Assembly: GCA_017643305.1 (NCBI GenBank)
Contig: JAEPNQ010000005.1
Location: forward strand, 1-64,000
DNA from: Marinibacterium sp.
GTDB taxonomy: Bacteria; Pseudomonadota; Alphaproteobacteria; Rhodobacterales; Rhodobacteraceae
DNA length: 64,000 nt
Direction: 5' to 3'
Within the stretch, counting starts at the first letter, position 1. Every line of letters starts with the position of its first letter. The notes beneath the pieces are model-generated. The model worked only from the letters and a program-made list of their open reading frames with translations, was not told where the DNA came from and did no database searches. The position numbers and the translations under genes were made by a program. Shown in pieces: positions 15,712 to 25,499 of the stretch.

Positions 15712-15981
15712 ATGGAATACAATTTGGAAGTGCCTTTGGGCTTTGCTGCTGAAAACGTCATACTGGTGGACCGGATCGGGTTGCTGACCCACGCCGCGCC
15801 TGAAGGGGCTTCCACCATTGGCTACCCGACGCAGGATGGCAATCACACCGTGACGCTGGACGGCATTCAGGCCAAGGGTCTGGCCCGCACCAACCTGAAC
15901 GCGGACAGCCGGAACAGCATCGACGAAGATGGCAATGCGCTGCTGGCGCAAATGGCAGAGCTGGACATGGATATTCGATGA
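15712..15981 (+). CDS. hypothetical protein, possibly a fragment
   Basis: An open frame of 89 codons from ATG 15712. The product is acidic, with blocks such as GNHTVTLDGIQAKGLA and NSIDEDGNALLAQMAEL. I do not recognise a family. The ribosome site is weak, and the gap before it (about 180 bp) shows nothing. The composition is compatible with a real protein, but it may be the remains of a larger gene, given the decayed surroundings. Confidence 0.35.
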   Translation: MEYNLEVPLGFAAENVILVDRIGLLTHAAPEGASTIGYPTQDGNHTVTLDGIQAKGLARTNLNADSRNSIDEDGNALLAQMAELDMDIR

Positions 15982-15992
15982 TCGCCCATATG

Positions 15993-16025
15993 CAAAAGCA
16001 AACGGCAGGCCCGAGGGCCTGCCGT
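15993..16025 (-). terminator. intrinsic terminator of the acidic-protein gene
   Basis: An 11-bp perfect stem (ACGGCAGGCCC with GGGCCTGCCGT) and a two-base loop, followed on the minus strand by TTGCTTTTGC. It lies just beyond the stop of the minus-strand gene at 16048. Confidence 0.75.
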
Positions 16026-16047
16026 CCGCGTTTCCGTCTTACCGGGA

Positions 16048-18036
16048 TCAGCTGGCAGCGCGCTGATCGGGACGGAACCCGATATCGGGGGAGGCCATGA
16101 AACGACCGCCACCCGCCTTTTCTATCTTGCCCTCGCGCAGCAGCTGCCCGAAGGACCGCAGCCCGTCTTCGCGGTTGAATTCTTCCTTTTCTACCAGGCG
16201 AACCTTTGTCATCAGCTGCGGACGGGAAAATTTTTCACGCCCTTCGACATAGTGCATGTAGGCCACCGCTGCTTCCAGCAGTTCGGACAGGCCCGTCGCC
16301 CCGACCTTTTCGGCGAATACGGCAAAGCCGCTGGTTTCTTCGCTGGTCCCGTCGGTCACCATTTTTTCGTCCAACAGCTGCGTGGTCACCCGGCGCGGGC
16401 GCACCGGCTGGCGGGCGGCGTCATCAGACCCGTCCACGCGCTGTTCGGCCACGAGCTTCAGTGGCGCGGCGATCTCGGCGGTCGGGCGACTGCGATCCAG
16501 CGGCTTGGACACCGGACAGGTCAGCGGGCGGGTCATCGGACGTTCAGGTCGGACGATGCTGGCCAGATCATCACGATAATCCTTGTCCACTGACAGCAGC
16601 TTGGGATCACCTGAAACCTGTTCCTCGGCTTTGGTCGCAGCCACAGCGGCGCGCAGCTGCGCATAGGTTTCCCGGTTGGTGGCACTTTCTTCCTCTTCCA
16701 TCTTCTGGCCCGCTTCGGCCAGCAAACGTGGCATGTCTTCGTCCGGACGCACTTTGGGCGCGTCGCCGAACTCTGCTTCGACCTCTGCCAGTTCGCGCAT
16801 CAGGTCGGCTTCTTCTTCGGCGGAGAGGCTAGAGCCGTCTTCGTCTTCCTCGCTGTCGATGGCTTCCAGACTGCCGCGTGCAACGGCGGCTTCCAGATCC
16901 GAGCGGTTTACCTTGATCATGCGGTTGCGGCCAGGACGCTCGGTGGGCTGTTCCGGTGTGTCGGAAGCTAGGATATTGGACATGTTCTCTTCTTCGTCAT
17001 CATAAATGTCCAGCGTGTCTTCGGGCGCGTCGATACCGGAAAACAGCGTGTCTTCGCCAACCAGACTGACATCCTCGTCCTCGTCCTCGTCTTCGTAAGC
17101 TGCTTCGGTCGCAGCCGTTGTTACGGCTTCGAATGCGGCAAGGTTGAACGGTGCGGGTTCGTTTTGGTCGGAGGCTTCTTCAGCCGTTTTGGTGTTCTTT
17201 GGCGCTTCTTCGGTGACGAAGTCGTCGTCGTACTCTTCGTCAAAGTCCTCTTGAGTGGCGGCCTCGGTGATCGTTTCCAGCAGAGCGGCATCGCTGGCCA
17301 GCGTGTCTTCGAAATTGCTGTCGGTCGGGGCCCGCGTGGCATCTCTGGCCACAACCTCACGGATACGCTGCAATTTGGCGGCAATGCTGTCGGCGGCGGG
17401 CGCTTCCACCGCTTCTTCCACGATCTCCGGCGCTGCGTCTTCCGCGATCTCGGGCACAATTACGGGGGCAACCTTCGGCTGCGGCTCATCTTCCGCCAGA
17501 TCGGCCACCGCATCGTCGATCATGTCATCTATGGAGGTGTCGTCTTCGGCTAAATCATCCTAGGAAGCCGTATCTTCCAGAACCGGTTCTTCGGCAAAGG
17601 GTTCTTCAGCAACCGGTTTAGGCGCTTCTTCCGCAATGGCGGCTGTGACATCCTCAAGTTCCGGCTCTAGCTGTTTCGGCGTCTCTTGGACAGCCGCAGC
17701 GGCCGCGGCCGCGGTCGCTGCCGCCACCGTCTCCGCCACGGCGGAGGCAGGGGCCGCGGGCTGCGACGGTTTGCTCACTTCGTCCTGGGCCCGCAGAACG
17801 ATTGCTGTCCCGTCCGAATGCGCCTCCACCCGGCGGGCAATTTCGCGCTGGGCAATCCGGGCAAGCATGTCTGCATCTGGTTGTGGAGGCTCCGCGCCGA
17901 AATATCTATCGTCCGAGGCGAGATCGCGGAAGTATTCCGCAATCGCCTTCATCGTTCCAAATGAATCTTCAAAACCTTCAAGAGTGCACGAAAAGGTCCC
18001 GTATGAAACGGTGAGTACTTTGTTCGTATGGACCAT
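16048..18036 (-). pseudogene. large acidic low-complexity protein gene interrupted by one amber codon
   Basis: A single frame of 663 codons is broken only by a TAG at 17560-17562 (codon 159). The N-terminal 70 residues are strongly protein-like ([52 protein letters not shown]) and match a conserved uncharacterised Rhodobacteraceae protein (from memory). The middle, about residues 90-420, is Ala/Glu/Asp-rich and low complexity. The C-terminal part has a folded-looking domain (GFAVFAEKVGATGLSELLEA, FSRPQLMTKVRLVEKEEF). The frame resumes without shift after the stop (LAEDDTSIDDMIDDAV). The codon could derive from CAG by one transition. No ribosome site precedes the next ATG at 17523, so reinitiation looks poor. 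Either a real nonsense mutation or a sequence error. Confidence 0.78.
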
Positions 18037-18177
18037 GGGATGCTCACCCTCTTACATATTTATTAAACAAGCCTTTACTCTGGGATCGGCGTCAAAAGCG
18101 GCCCGAATCTGTGCCGAGCAGCGTATCATTTTGTGACTTTATTGTGATCTGTTTCTAAAATCGGCATTAATTTGCTC

Positions 18178-18876
18178 ATGTTGACCGAGATTGTTCACTC
18201 CTCCGCACCAGTGACGCTGGTTGGCGGCGGAGACATAGCCCCAACCGACCTGGAAACCGCTCTGGCGCTGGCCCCGTTCCTTGTGGCCGCAGATGGTGGG
18301 GCGGGGGCCATATTGCGCGCTGGGCACGTGCCGCGCGCCGTGATCGGCGATTTTGACAGTCTCAGCACGACGGACCGCGCCGCGCTACCGCCCGACGTAT
18401 TGCACCCGATTGCGGAACAGGACAGCACCGATTTCGACAAGGCCTTGCGCAACATCGCGGCGCCGGTGGTGCTGGCTGTGGGTTTTCTGGGTGGGCGGCT
18501 GGACCACCAGTTGGCCGGGTTTTCCACGCTGCTTCGGTTTCCCGACCGGCCCTGCGTGATGATCGGCGCATCGGAGCTGGTGTTTCACGCCCCCCCACGG
18601 CTGGAGCTGACAATGGACAAGGGTGCGCTCGTGTCGCTCTACCCGATGCAGCCGGTGTCGGGCCGGTCCCAAGGACTACACTGGCCCATCGACGGTCTGC
18701 GGCTGGAGCCTGGTGGGCGCATTGGCACATCAAACCGATCCACCGGCCCGATCACGTTGGAGGTTGACACGCCCGGCCTGCTTGTCGTGCTGCCGAAACC
18801 CTGCCTGCCGCAGGTTACGCAGGCGCTTGCCGCTCTGCCTCGGACTTGGCCAGCGCAATGGCCCGCTCCCGCATGA
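18178..18876 (+). CDS. thiN: thiamine diphosphokinase
   Basis: Transfers pyrophosphate from ATP to thiamine, giving thiamine diphosphate in one step. The 232-residue protein has the family motifs AADGGAGAI, AVIGDFDSLS (catalytic Asp pair) and DSTDFDKAL in the N-terminal half, then GFLGGRLDHQLAGF. I start at ATG 18178, close to a TTG six bases earlier. Its last 62 bases overlap the convergent EamA gene. No TPP riboswitch is visible in the short leader. Confidence 0.9.
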   Translation: MLTEIVHSSAPVTLVGGGDIAPTDLETALALAPFLVAADGGAGAILRAGHVPRAVIGDFDSLSTTDRAALPPDVLHPIAEQDSTDFDKALRNIAAPVVLAVGFLGGRLDHQLAGFSTLLRFPDRPCVMIGASELVFHAPPRLELTMDKGALVSLYPMQPVSGRSQGLHWPIDGLRLEPGGRIGTSNRSTGPITLEVDTPGLLVVLPKPCLPQVTQALAALPRTWPAQWPAPA

Positions 18877-19738
18877 TAATATACAGACCGGCGACAATGG
18901 TGATGCAGATGCCCCAGGCTGCGAGGCCATTGGGCAGGTCGCGGAAGATCAGGTAGCCAAAGACTGTGGCAACCGGGATCTCCAGATATTGCATCGGGGC
19001 CAGCGTGGCCGCAGGCGCGTAGCGCAGGCTCCATGTCATGAACAAATGTGCGGATGTACCCAGCACGCCAATAACCGCTAGCAGCAGCCATTCCCGCCCC
19101 GTGGGACTAGGCAGTCGCAGCAGGTCAATATCCAGCACCCCACCCAGCACCATGGCGGGGATCAGGATCGCCATAGCCATAAAACCGGACACGAATTGCA
19201 GCCCGATCGGGTCGGTTTCCTTGGCGATCTGGCGGGTGACCAGCATGAAGAACGCAAAGGTGATCGCCACGAATAATGGCAACAATGCGGGCCAGCCAAC
19301 GTCTTTAAAGCTCGGCTGGATCACCAGCAGTGTGCCGCAAAACCCGACCGCACAGGCTATGATGCGGCGCATCCCCACCTCTTCTCCAAGAACAAAATGA
19401 CCCAGTAAAAGCATGATGAACGGCATGACGAAAGCGATCGCAATCGCATCCGCCAGCGGCAGATATTTCAACGCGATAATCATGCCGCCAATCCCGGTAA
19501 TGTGCAGTGCAGTGCGAAAGGCCGTCAGCCGCAACACCCGCTGATTCATGCGCCAGGGTCGTCCCGTGATCAGAACCAGCGGTGCCAGCAACCAGCCCTG
19601 AATGCTAAAGCGCATCAGCAGCAGGAACCCGAGCGGCATAGTTGCACTGAGCAGCTTGGTCAGCGCATCGCCCAGCGGCGCAACGAGGCAGAAGCCAAAC
19701 ATCAGCGCGATGCCCAGGATGGGGCGGTCTTGTGTCAT
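18815..19738 (-). CDS. EamA-family (DMT) transporter
   Basis: A 307-residue inner-membrane protein with ten predicted helices and two EamA repeats, of the drug/metabolite exporter superfamily. The first repeat includes PLGDALTKLLSATMPLGFLL and the second ends around YLEIPVATVFGYLIFRDLP. Substrates vary within the family (amino acids, metabolites), and none can be assigned. The C-terminus (MRERAIALAKSEAERQAPA) is encoded opposite the end of thiN. Confidence 0.87.
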   Translation of the reverse strand: MTQDRPILGIALMFGFCLVAPLGDALTKLLSATMPLGFLLLMRFSIQGWLLAPLVLITGRPWRMNQRVLRLTAFRTALHITGIGGMIIALKYLPLADAIAIAFVMPFIMLLLGHFVLGEEVGMRRIIACAVGFCGTLLVIQPSFKDVGWPALLPLFVAITFAFFMLVTRQIAKETDPIGLQFVSGFMAMAILIPAMVLGGVLDIDLLRLPSPTGREWLLLAVIGVLGTSAHLFMTWSLRYAPAATLAPMQYLEIPVATVFGYLIFRDLPNGLAAWGICITIVAGLYIIMRERAIALAKSEAERQAPA

Positions 19739-19796
19739 GGCGCGACGCTAGCAGGATCGTGTTATCATGCAAGCACGGGGTCGGTCGGAAGCCGGC

Positions 19797-21170
19797 TCAG
19801 CAGTTGGGCACGTTCACGGCCAGCCCGCCCAACGCCGTTTCCTTGTATTTATCGCTCATATCCGCCCCGGTCTGACGCATTGTTTCGATACAGGCATCCA
19901 GCGGCACGAAATGCTGCCCGTCGCCGCGCAGCGCGAGGCTGGCGGCGCTGACCGCCTTGACCGCGCCCAGCCCGTTACGTTCGATGCAGGGCACCTGCAC
20001 CAACCCGCGCACGGGATCGCAGGTCATGCCCAGATGATGTTCCAACGCGATCTCAGCTGCATTTTCAACTTGTTCTGGCGTACCGCCAAGAACGGCGCAC
20101 AACCCGGCCGCCGCCATGGCGCTGGCACTGCCCACTTCGGCCTGACACCCTGCTTCGGCACCGGAGATTGAGGCATTGAATTTCACCAGCCCGCCGATGG
20201 CGGCAGCAGTCAGCAGGAAATCTTCCACATGCGCGGTTGACGCACCGGGCAAATGGTCGAGGTAATAGCGCAGCACCGCAGGCAACACGCCCGCCGCGCC
20301 ATTTGTCGGCGCGGTCACGACCTGACTGCCTGCCGCGTTTTCCTCGTTCACCGCCATGGCATAGACGCTCATCCAGTCATTGATGGTATGTGGAGCGGTC
20401 AGGTTCATGCCGCGTTCAGCCATCAACGCATCGTGAATGCCTTTGGCGCGTCGCCTCACGCCCAGTCCACCGGGCAGTATGCCGTCCGTGGTCAATCCTC
20501 GGTCGATACAATCGGACATGACCTGCCACAGCCGGGTACTGCCCTTCGTCAGCTCTGCCTGTCCGATGCGCGACACTTCATTGGCCCGTTTCATGGCTGC
20601 CACGGACATGCCCGCCTTGCGAGCCATCGCCAGCATCTCCTGCGCGGATTTGAAGGGGAAGGGTACGGGAGGGCCATCATCGGTGGCCTTGCCTGCCTCC
20701 AACTCGGCCTCGGTCATTACGAACCCGCCGCCGATGGAATAATAGGTTTCACGCAAGGTCACGTCGCCCTGCGCGTCTGTCGCCATCAGGATCATGCCAT
20801 TGGCATGGCCGGGCAACACCTGTTCGTAGTCAAAGATCAGATCGGTCTTCGGATCAAACACCAACTCCGGCAGGTCAGCCGGCCGCACGGTTTTCTCGGC
20901 CATGATCCTTGCCAGCTCCTTTTCTGCGGCCTCTGCGTCATAACTTTCTGGTACAAACCCTGCGAGTCCGAGGATCGTGGCCCGGTCGGTGGCATGACCC
21001 ACCCCGGTGAAGGCAAGTGACCCGTGTAATGATGCGCGCAAGCCAGCAAACTGGAACGGCGCGGCGCGCATCTGGTCCAGAAATTGGGCCGCGGCCACCA
21101 TAGGCCCCATCGTATGGGAAGAGGACGGGCCGACGCCCACCTTGAACATGTCAAACACAGACAGGAACAT
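19797..21170 (-). CDS. sdaA: L-serine ammonia-lyase, single-chain type
   Basis: Iron-sulfur enzyme that deaminates L-serine to pyruvate and ammonia. The 457-residue chain contains both the beta region (VFDMFKVGVGPSSSHTMGPM at the N-terminus) and the alpha region with cluster cysteines in GCQAEVGSASAM, GLCAVLGG and MTCDPVRGLVQVPC. The start at 21170 is fixed by the conserved opening MFLSVFDMFK. It follows the GST gene with only one base between stop and start, so the two are probably co-transcribed. Confidence 0.93.
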   Translation of the reverse strand: MFLSVFDMFKVGVGPSSSHTMGPMVAAAQFLDQMRAAPFQFAGLRASLHGSLAFTGVGHATDRATILGLAGFVPESYDAEAAEKELARIMAEKTVRPADLPELVFDPKTDLIFDYEQVLPGHANGMILMATDAQGDVTLRETYYSIGGGFVMTEAELEAGKATDDGPPVPFPFKSAQEMLAMARKAGMSVAAMKRANEVSRIGQAELTKGSTRLWQVMSDCIDRGLTTDGILPGGLGVRRRAKGIHDALMAERGMNLTAPHTINDWMSVYAMAVNEENAAGSQVVTAPTNGAAGVLPAVLRYYLDHLPGASTAHVEDFLLTAAAIGGLVKFNASISGAEAGCQAEVGSASAMAAAGLCAVLGGTPEQVENAAEIALEHHLGMTCDPVRGLVQVPCIERNGLGAVKAVSAASLALRGDGQHFVPLDACIETMRQTGADMSDKYKETALGGLAVNVPNC

Positions 21171-21171
21171 C

Positions 21172-21870
21172 TCAGATCGCCGTCCCTTCGGGCGGATTCG
21201 GGGGCAGGGGATTGGTAAACGGGCGCGGATCCATACCCTCGGCCTTGCAAAGGGCGGCAACAGACTGGCGCTGCTCCAGCCGGGTGCACATGGCATGCAG
21301 ATCGGGGAAATCCGACAGATCCATCCAGTCGCAGGCGTGACGGGGATAGAGCCGCACCCAGCGCAGCATGGCCGCCAGATACAGGTCCAGCGCAGACGGG
21401 GCAGGGCTACAGAACCAGCCCTCCAGACGTGGTCGGGCTTCGGTTTGCAGAACCGCAAAGGCCCGAAGCAGCCGTGCGGTAGCCCGCGCACGGATGTCAT
21501 CCACCGCGTCCGTTGTTCCGTAGCGGTCGATGTAGAAAACCACCAGCAGATCGGGATGCACGGTGTTCGACAGGTAAAACAGCCAGTTCAGAAACGCAGC
21601 CCGCTCTGCCGCGCCAGCAGGCGGCGCCAGCCCGCCATGCCGGTCCGCCAGCCACAGCAGGATTGCCGCGGTTTCGCTGATCGGGCCGTCCGGCGTTTCG
21701 AGGGTCGGGATCCGTCCTGCGGGATTGAGCGCGAGATAGGATGCGCCTGTCTGCGCCGAGGCCCCGCGATCTACGAGGCAGGTGTCATAGCCCACGCCCA
21801 GCTCCTCCAGCGCAAGCCGGATGACGATCGACGCATTGTCGGGGGCGTAGTGCAGGCGATACCGGGTCAT
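21172..21870 (-). CDS. glutathione S-transferase family protein
   Basis: A 232-residue cytosolic GST-like protein: N-terminal thioredoxin fold (YRLHYAPDNASIVIRLALEE, then GRIPTLETPDGPISETAAIL with the cis-Pro and glutathione gamma-Glu-binding ES/SE region) and an all-helical C-terminal domain. The start MTRYRLHYAP at 21870 matches family N-termini; the frame extends 74 codons further upstream into non-coding DNA. It is the first gene of a probable two-gene unit with sdaA. Substrate is unknown. Confidence 0.87.
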   Translation of the reverse strand: MTRYRLHYAPDNASIVIRLALEELGVGYDTCLVDRGASAQTGASYLALNPAGRIPTLETPDGPISETAAILLWLADRHGGLAPPAGAAERAAFLNWLFYLSNTVHPDLLVVFYIDRYGTTDAVDDIRARATARLLRAFAVLQTEARPRLEGWFCSPAPSALDLYLAAMLRWVRLYPRHACDWMDLSDFPDLHAMCTRLEQRQSVAALCKAEGMDPRPFTNPLPPNPPEGTAI

Positions 21871-22130
21871 GCAGTCTCTATAAGCGTGTGCCCCTGGCAC
21901 CGTGGTCAGATTTGCGACGGGTTGTATATGGGAAACGAACTTTGCGTCTGCCAGCCAGTTCGACAATGAATTGGAAGCAATCCACTGATAAGTTGCCAGC
22001 GAATTGCCCACAATTCGCCTTCGTGACACATGGGGCGGTACCGGCGCGATGGACGGTGGCATTTCCGCCCTCGCGCCGGGCGGGCAACTCACCTATAAGG
22101 CACCAACTGACGACTGTTGGAGACTGTGAG

Positions 22131-22919
22131 ATGTCCGGAGAACTTTCACCGATCGACAAGGCCAAGTTCGTCGCGGCCAAACGGGCAGCCGATTACGTGG
22201 AAGACGGTATGCGGGTCGGGTTGGGCACCGGGTCCACTGCCGCATGGCTGGTGCGCTGCCTGGGCGAAATGGTGCGCGACGAAGGTCTGCGGTTCAAAGG
22301 CGTGCCCACCTCCACCCGCACGGCGGAATTGGCGCGCGATGTGGGGATCGAGGTGATCTCGCTCGATGAAGCGCGCTGGCTGGACCTGACAATCGACGGC
22401 GCGGATGAATTTGATGGTGATCTGAACCTCATCAAAGGCGGCGGCGGCGCGCTCTTACAGGAAAAGATAGTGGCGACCGCCTCCGACCAGATGGTGGTGA
22501 TCGCTGATATCGGCAAAGAGGTCGAAACGCTTGGCGCGTTCCCTTTGCCGGTGGAGGTCATCCCGTTTGGCTGGCAGACCACCCAGGCGATGATTGAGGA
22601 AACCCTGATCTCCATGGACGTGCTGGGCCGCAACTCCACCCTGCGTATTAATGGCGAGGCGCCGTTTGTGACCGATGAAGGCAACCATATTCTGGATCTG
22701 CACCTCAGCCGCATCGGCAACCCGCGCCAGCTGGCGCTGGTGCTGAACCAGATGCCGGGTGTGGTTGAAAACGGGTTGTTCATAGATATCTGCGACACCG
22801 TCGTCATCGGCTTTGGGGACGGTCGCGTGGAGCTGCGGGATATCAATGAAGGTACGATCGAACAGGACCGCCTGGACTTTGTTGAAAGCGACAACCTATT
22901 CAACGATCTCGCAGAGTAA
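22131..22919 (+). CDS. rpiA: ribose-5-phosphate isomerase A
   Basis: Pentose phosphate pathway enzyme that interconverts ribose 5-phosphate and ribulose 5-phosphate. The 262-residue protein has the RpiA motifs GLGTGSTAAWLV, TIDGADEFD and KGGGGALLQEKIVA. The ATG at 22131 begins MSGELSPIDKAK and has GGAGA upstream; the longer open frame includes non-coding leader. The following gor gene starts nine bases after its stop, so NADPH-linked metabolism genes sit together, as in many Rhodobacteraceae. Confidence 0.95.
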   Translation: MSGELSPIDKAKFVAAKRAADYVEDGMRVGLGTGSTAAWLVRCLGEMVRDEGLRFKGVPTSTRTAELARDVGIEVISLDEARWLDLTIDGADEFDGDLNLIKGGGGALLQEKIVATASDQMVVIADIGKEVETLGAFPLPVEVIPFGWQTTQAMIEETLISMDVLGRNSTLRINGEAPFVTDEGNHILDLHLSRIGNPRQLALVLNQMPGVVENGLFIDICDTVVIGFGDGRVELRDINEGTIEQDRLDFVESDNLFNDLAE

Positions 22920-22928
22920 GGATCCCAG

Positions 22929-24287
22929 ATGAGCTTTGACTACGACCTTTTCGTCATCGGTGGCGGTTCCGGCGGGGTGCGTGCCGCGCGGGTTGCGGCG
23001 GGGGAAACCGGTGCCAAGGTCGGGCTTGCGGAAGAGAGCCGCTATGGCGGCACCTGCGTGATCCGTGGCTGTGTGCCTAAGAAACTGATGGTCTTTGCCA
23101 GCGAATTCGCGCCCATGGTCGAAGATGCCCGTGCCTTTGGCTGGGACATCGCCGATGGCCCGTTTAACTGGACCGCCTTCCGCACCAAGCTGGAGGCCGA
23201 GTTGGACAGGCTCGAAGGCGTTTACCGCAAGCTGCTGGCCAATTCCGGGGTCGACACGTTTGACCAGCGCGCCGTGCTGGTGGACCCGCACACCGTCGAA
23301 CTGGCCGATGGCACTCGCAGAACTGCCAAGCACATCTTGATCGCGACCGGCGGGCGGCCCAGCGTTGCAGAGCTGCCGGGGGCCGAACTCGCGCTGACTT
23401 CGAATGACATGTTCCACCTGGATGAGCTGCCCGAACGCCTGCTGATCGTTGGCGGTGGCTATATCGCTTGCGAATTCGCCGGGATCATGAATGGCTTGGG
23501 CGTAGAGGTGATACAGTTCTATCGCGGCGAGCAGATCCTGCGCGGCTTTGACGACGAAGCGCGCGGGCTTGTTTGTGAAGAAATGTGCCAGAACGGGATC
23601 AAGGTGCATCTGGGCACCAACGTGTTGGAAATGCGCGACGAGGACGGCAAGGTCTGGGTCAAGGCAACGAATGGCAGCGAACAGGTGTTTGATAAGGTCA
23701 TGTTCGCCACTGGCCGGGCCCCCAATACCGACGGTCTGGGGCTGGAGACCTTGGGCATTGAGCTTGGTCGCAGTGGACAGGTCGTGGTGGATGACTACAG
23801 TCAGACAGCCGTGCCGTCGGTTTATGCCATCGGCGATGTCACCGACCGGGTGAACCTGACCCCCGTAGCGATCCGCGAAGGCATGGCCTTCGTGGAAACG
23901 GTATTCCGTGGCAACCCCACACCGGTGGATCATGACCTGATCCCAACCGCGATTTTCACGCAACCGGAAATGGGTACCGTTGGCTTGAGCGAAGAGGCCG
24001 CAGCGGAACAGGAACCGATTGAGGTTTACGCAACCTCCTTTAAACCCATGCAGCAGAGCTTTGCGGGCCGCGCCCAAAAGGTGCTGATGAAGCTGATCGT
24101 CAGCCAGGACACGCGGAAGGTTCTGGGCTGTCACATTGTCGCGCCGGGGGCGGGAGAGATGATCCAGCTGGCTGGGATCGCGGTTAAGATGGGGGCCACC
24201 AAGGAAGACTTTGACCGGACCGTGGCGGTGCACCCGACCATGTCCGAAGAAATCGTTACGATGAGGAGCCCGGTGCGCAAGGGTTGA
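22929..24287 (+). CDS. gor: glutathione-disulfide reductase
   Basis: FAD flavoenzyme that reduces GSSG with NADPH, 452 residues. Visible parts: FAD-binding FVIGGGSGGVRAARVAA, redox-active disulfide in GGTCVIRGCVPKKLM (about residues 42-47), NADPH Rossmann motif IVGGGYIACEFAGIM, second FAD motif AIGDVTDRVNLTPVAI and the catalytic His-Glu of the partner subunit in VHPTMSEE. The N-terminal VPKKLM lysines are characteristic of glutathione rather than lipoamide enzymes. Likely co-transcribed with rpiA. Confidence 0.93.
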   Translation: MSFDYDLFVIGGGSGGVRAARVAAGETGAKVGLAEESRYGGTCVIRGCVPKKLMVFASEFAPMVEDARAFGWDIADGPFNWTAFRTKLEAELDRLEGVYRKLLANSGVDTFDQRAVLVDPHTVELADGTRRTAKHILIATGGRPSVAELPGAELALTSNDMFHLDELPERLLIVGGGYIACEFAGIMNGLGVEVIQFYRGEQILRGFDDEARGLVCEEMCQNGIKVHLGTNVLEMRDEDGKVWVKATNGSEQVFDKVMFATGRAPNTDGLGLETLGIELGRSGQVVVDDYSQTAVPSVYAIGDVTDRVNLTPVAIREGMAFVETVFRGNPTPVDHDLIPTAIFTQPEMGTVGLSEEAAAEQEPIEVYATSFKPMQQSFAGRAQKVLMKLIVSQDTRKVLGCHIVAPGAGEMIQLAGIAVKMGATKEDFDRTVAVHPTMSEEIVTMRSPVRKG

Positions 24288-24356
24288 ATTCCGCCAGGTT
24301 TCGTACATTTAACAAGCACGGTGCGCGAAATGCGCTGAGGAAGGGAAAAAACGTCT

Positions 24357-25499
24357 ATGGCAGGCAACAACGGCGGCCCCTGGGGTGGCGGTGGATCCTC
24401 GGGAGGGGGCAACAGAGGCAATAACGGCAGCGGCGGCGGCAAAAATGGTCGTCCGCCCGAAGGTGAAGGCCCGCAGATCCCCGAAATCGACGAGTTGATG
24501 AAGAAAGGCCAGGAACAACTGCGCGTGCTGATGGGCGGGCGTGGCGGGTCTGGCGGCGGCCGGTCTTCTGACGGCGGTGGCGACGGCGGTGGCCCGATCT
24601 TTACCCGTGGGACTATTGGCCTTGGCATTGTGGTGCTGGTCGCCCTCTGGGGTTTCGCCAGCGTCTACACAGTCAAGCCCGAAGAACAATCTGTGGAGTT
24701 GTTCCTTGGCGAATTCAGCGATGTCGGCAACCCGGGCCTGAACATCGCGCCCTGGCCGCTTGTGACCTACGAAAAGCTGCCGGTAACCCGCGAACAGACC
24801 GAAGACATCGGCACTGGCGGTCGCGGCTCGGATGCCGGCCTGATGCTGACCGGGGACGAAAACATTGTCGATATCGACTTCCAGGTGGTCTGGAACATAT
24901 CGGATCCTGCGAAGTACTTGTTTAACCTGCGCGACCCGCAAGTCACAATCCGCGCCGTGTCAGAATCGGCCATGCGTGAAATCATTGCGCAATCTGAACT
25001 CGCGCCAATTTTGAACCGGGATCGTGGTCTGATCGAAAGCACCACGCAAGACCTGATCCAGGCGACGCTGGACAGCTATGACAGCGGTGTGAACATCATC
25101 CGCGTCAACTTTGACAAGGCCGACCCGCCGGCCTCGGTAATCGATGCGTTTCGTGATGTGCAAGCCGCGGAACAGGAACGTGACAGGCTGAAAAACGAAG
25201 CCGATGCATACGCCAACCGCGTGTTGGCTGAAGCTCGCGGTGAAGCCGCGCAGTTGCTAGAAGAAGCCGAAGGGTACCGCGCCCGCGTGGTCAACGAAGC
25301 AACCGGTGAAGCCAGCCGTTTCCTTGCCGTTCTAGAGGAATACGAAAAGGCACCGGAAGTGACCCGAAAGCGTCTGTACCTTGAGACAATGGAAAGCGTA
25401 CTGGGCGATGTGGACAAGATCATTCTCGATGAAGCCGGCAGCAGCCAGGGTATCGTACCCTACCTGCCGCTGAACGAACTGCGCCGGGGGAACAACTAA
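24357..25499 (+). CDS. hflK: FtsH modulator HflK
   Basis: Inner-membrane SPFH/prohibitin protein that with HflC forms a large cage around the FtsH protease and modulates its turnover of membrane proteins. The 380-residue chain has a Gly/Asn-rich cytoplasmic N-terminus (about residues 1-80), one membrane helix (GTIGLGIVVLVALWGFASVY at about 83-102), then a periplasmic SPFH domain and a coiled coil (VQAAEQERDRLKNEADAYA). It overlaps the hflC start by one base (TAATG), giving translational coupling. Confidence 0.94.
   Translation: MAGNNGGPWGGGGSSGGGNRGNNGSGGGKNGRPPEGEGPQIPEIDELMKKGQEQLRVLMGGRGGSGGGRSSDGGGDGGGPIFTRGTIGLGIVVLVALWGFASVYTVKPEEQSVELFLGEFSDVGNPGLNIAPWPLVTYEKLPVTREQTEDIGTGGRGSDAGLMLTGDENIVDIDFQVVWNISDPAKYLFNLRDPQVTIRAVSESAMREIIAQSELAPILNRDRGLIESTTQDLIQATLDSYDSGVNIIRVNFDKADPPASVIDAFRDVQAAEQERDRLKNEADAYANRVLAEARGEAAQLLEEAEGYRARVVNEATGEASRFLAVLEEYEKAPEVTRKRLYLETMESVLGDVDKIILDEAGSSQGIVPYLPLNELRRGNN

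Noticed and set aside
16206..17563. Several plus-strand frames opposite the acidic-protein gene
   Set aside because: They arise from the Glu/Asp/Ala codon bias of the minus-strand gene and are Ser/Arg-rich shadows.
13683..18036. Amber suppression or stop-codon reassignment explaining the in-frame TAG codons
   Set aside because: TAG is used as an ordinary stop by intact genes such as hydA, and one internal stop is TGA, so independent mutations are simpler.
22896..24308. 470-codon minus-strand open frame opposite gor
   Set aside because: It mirrors the codon structure of gor, which has all flavoenzyme motifs; the antisense product is His/Asp-rich without recognisable domains.
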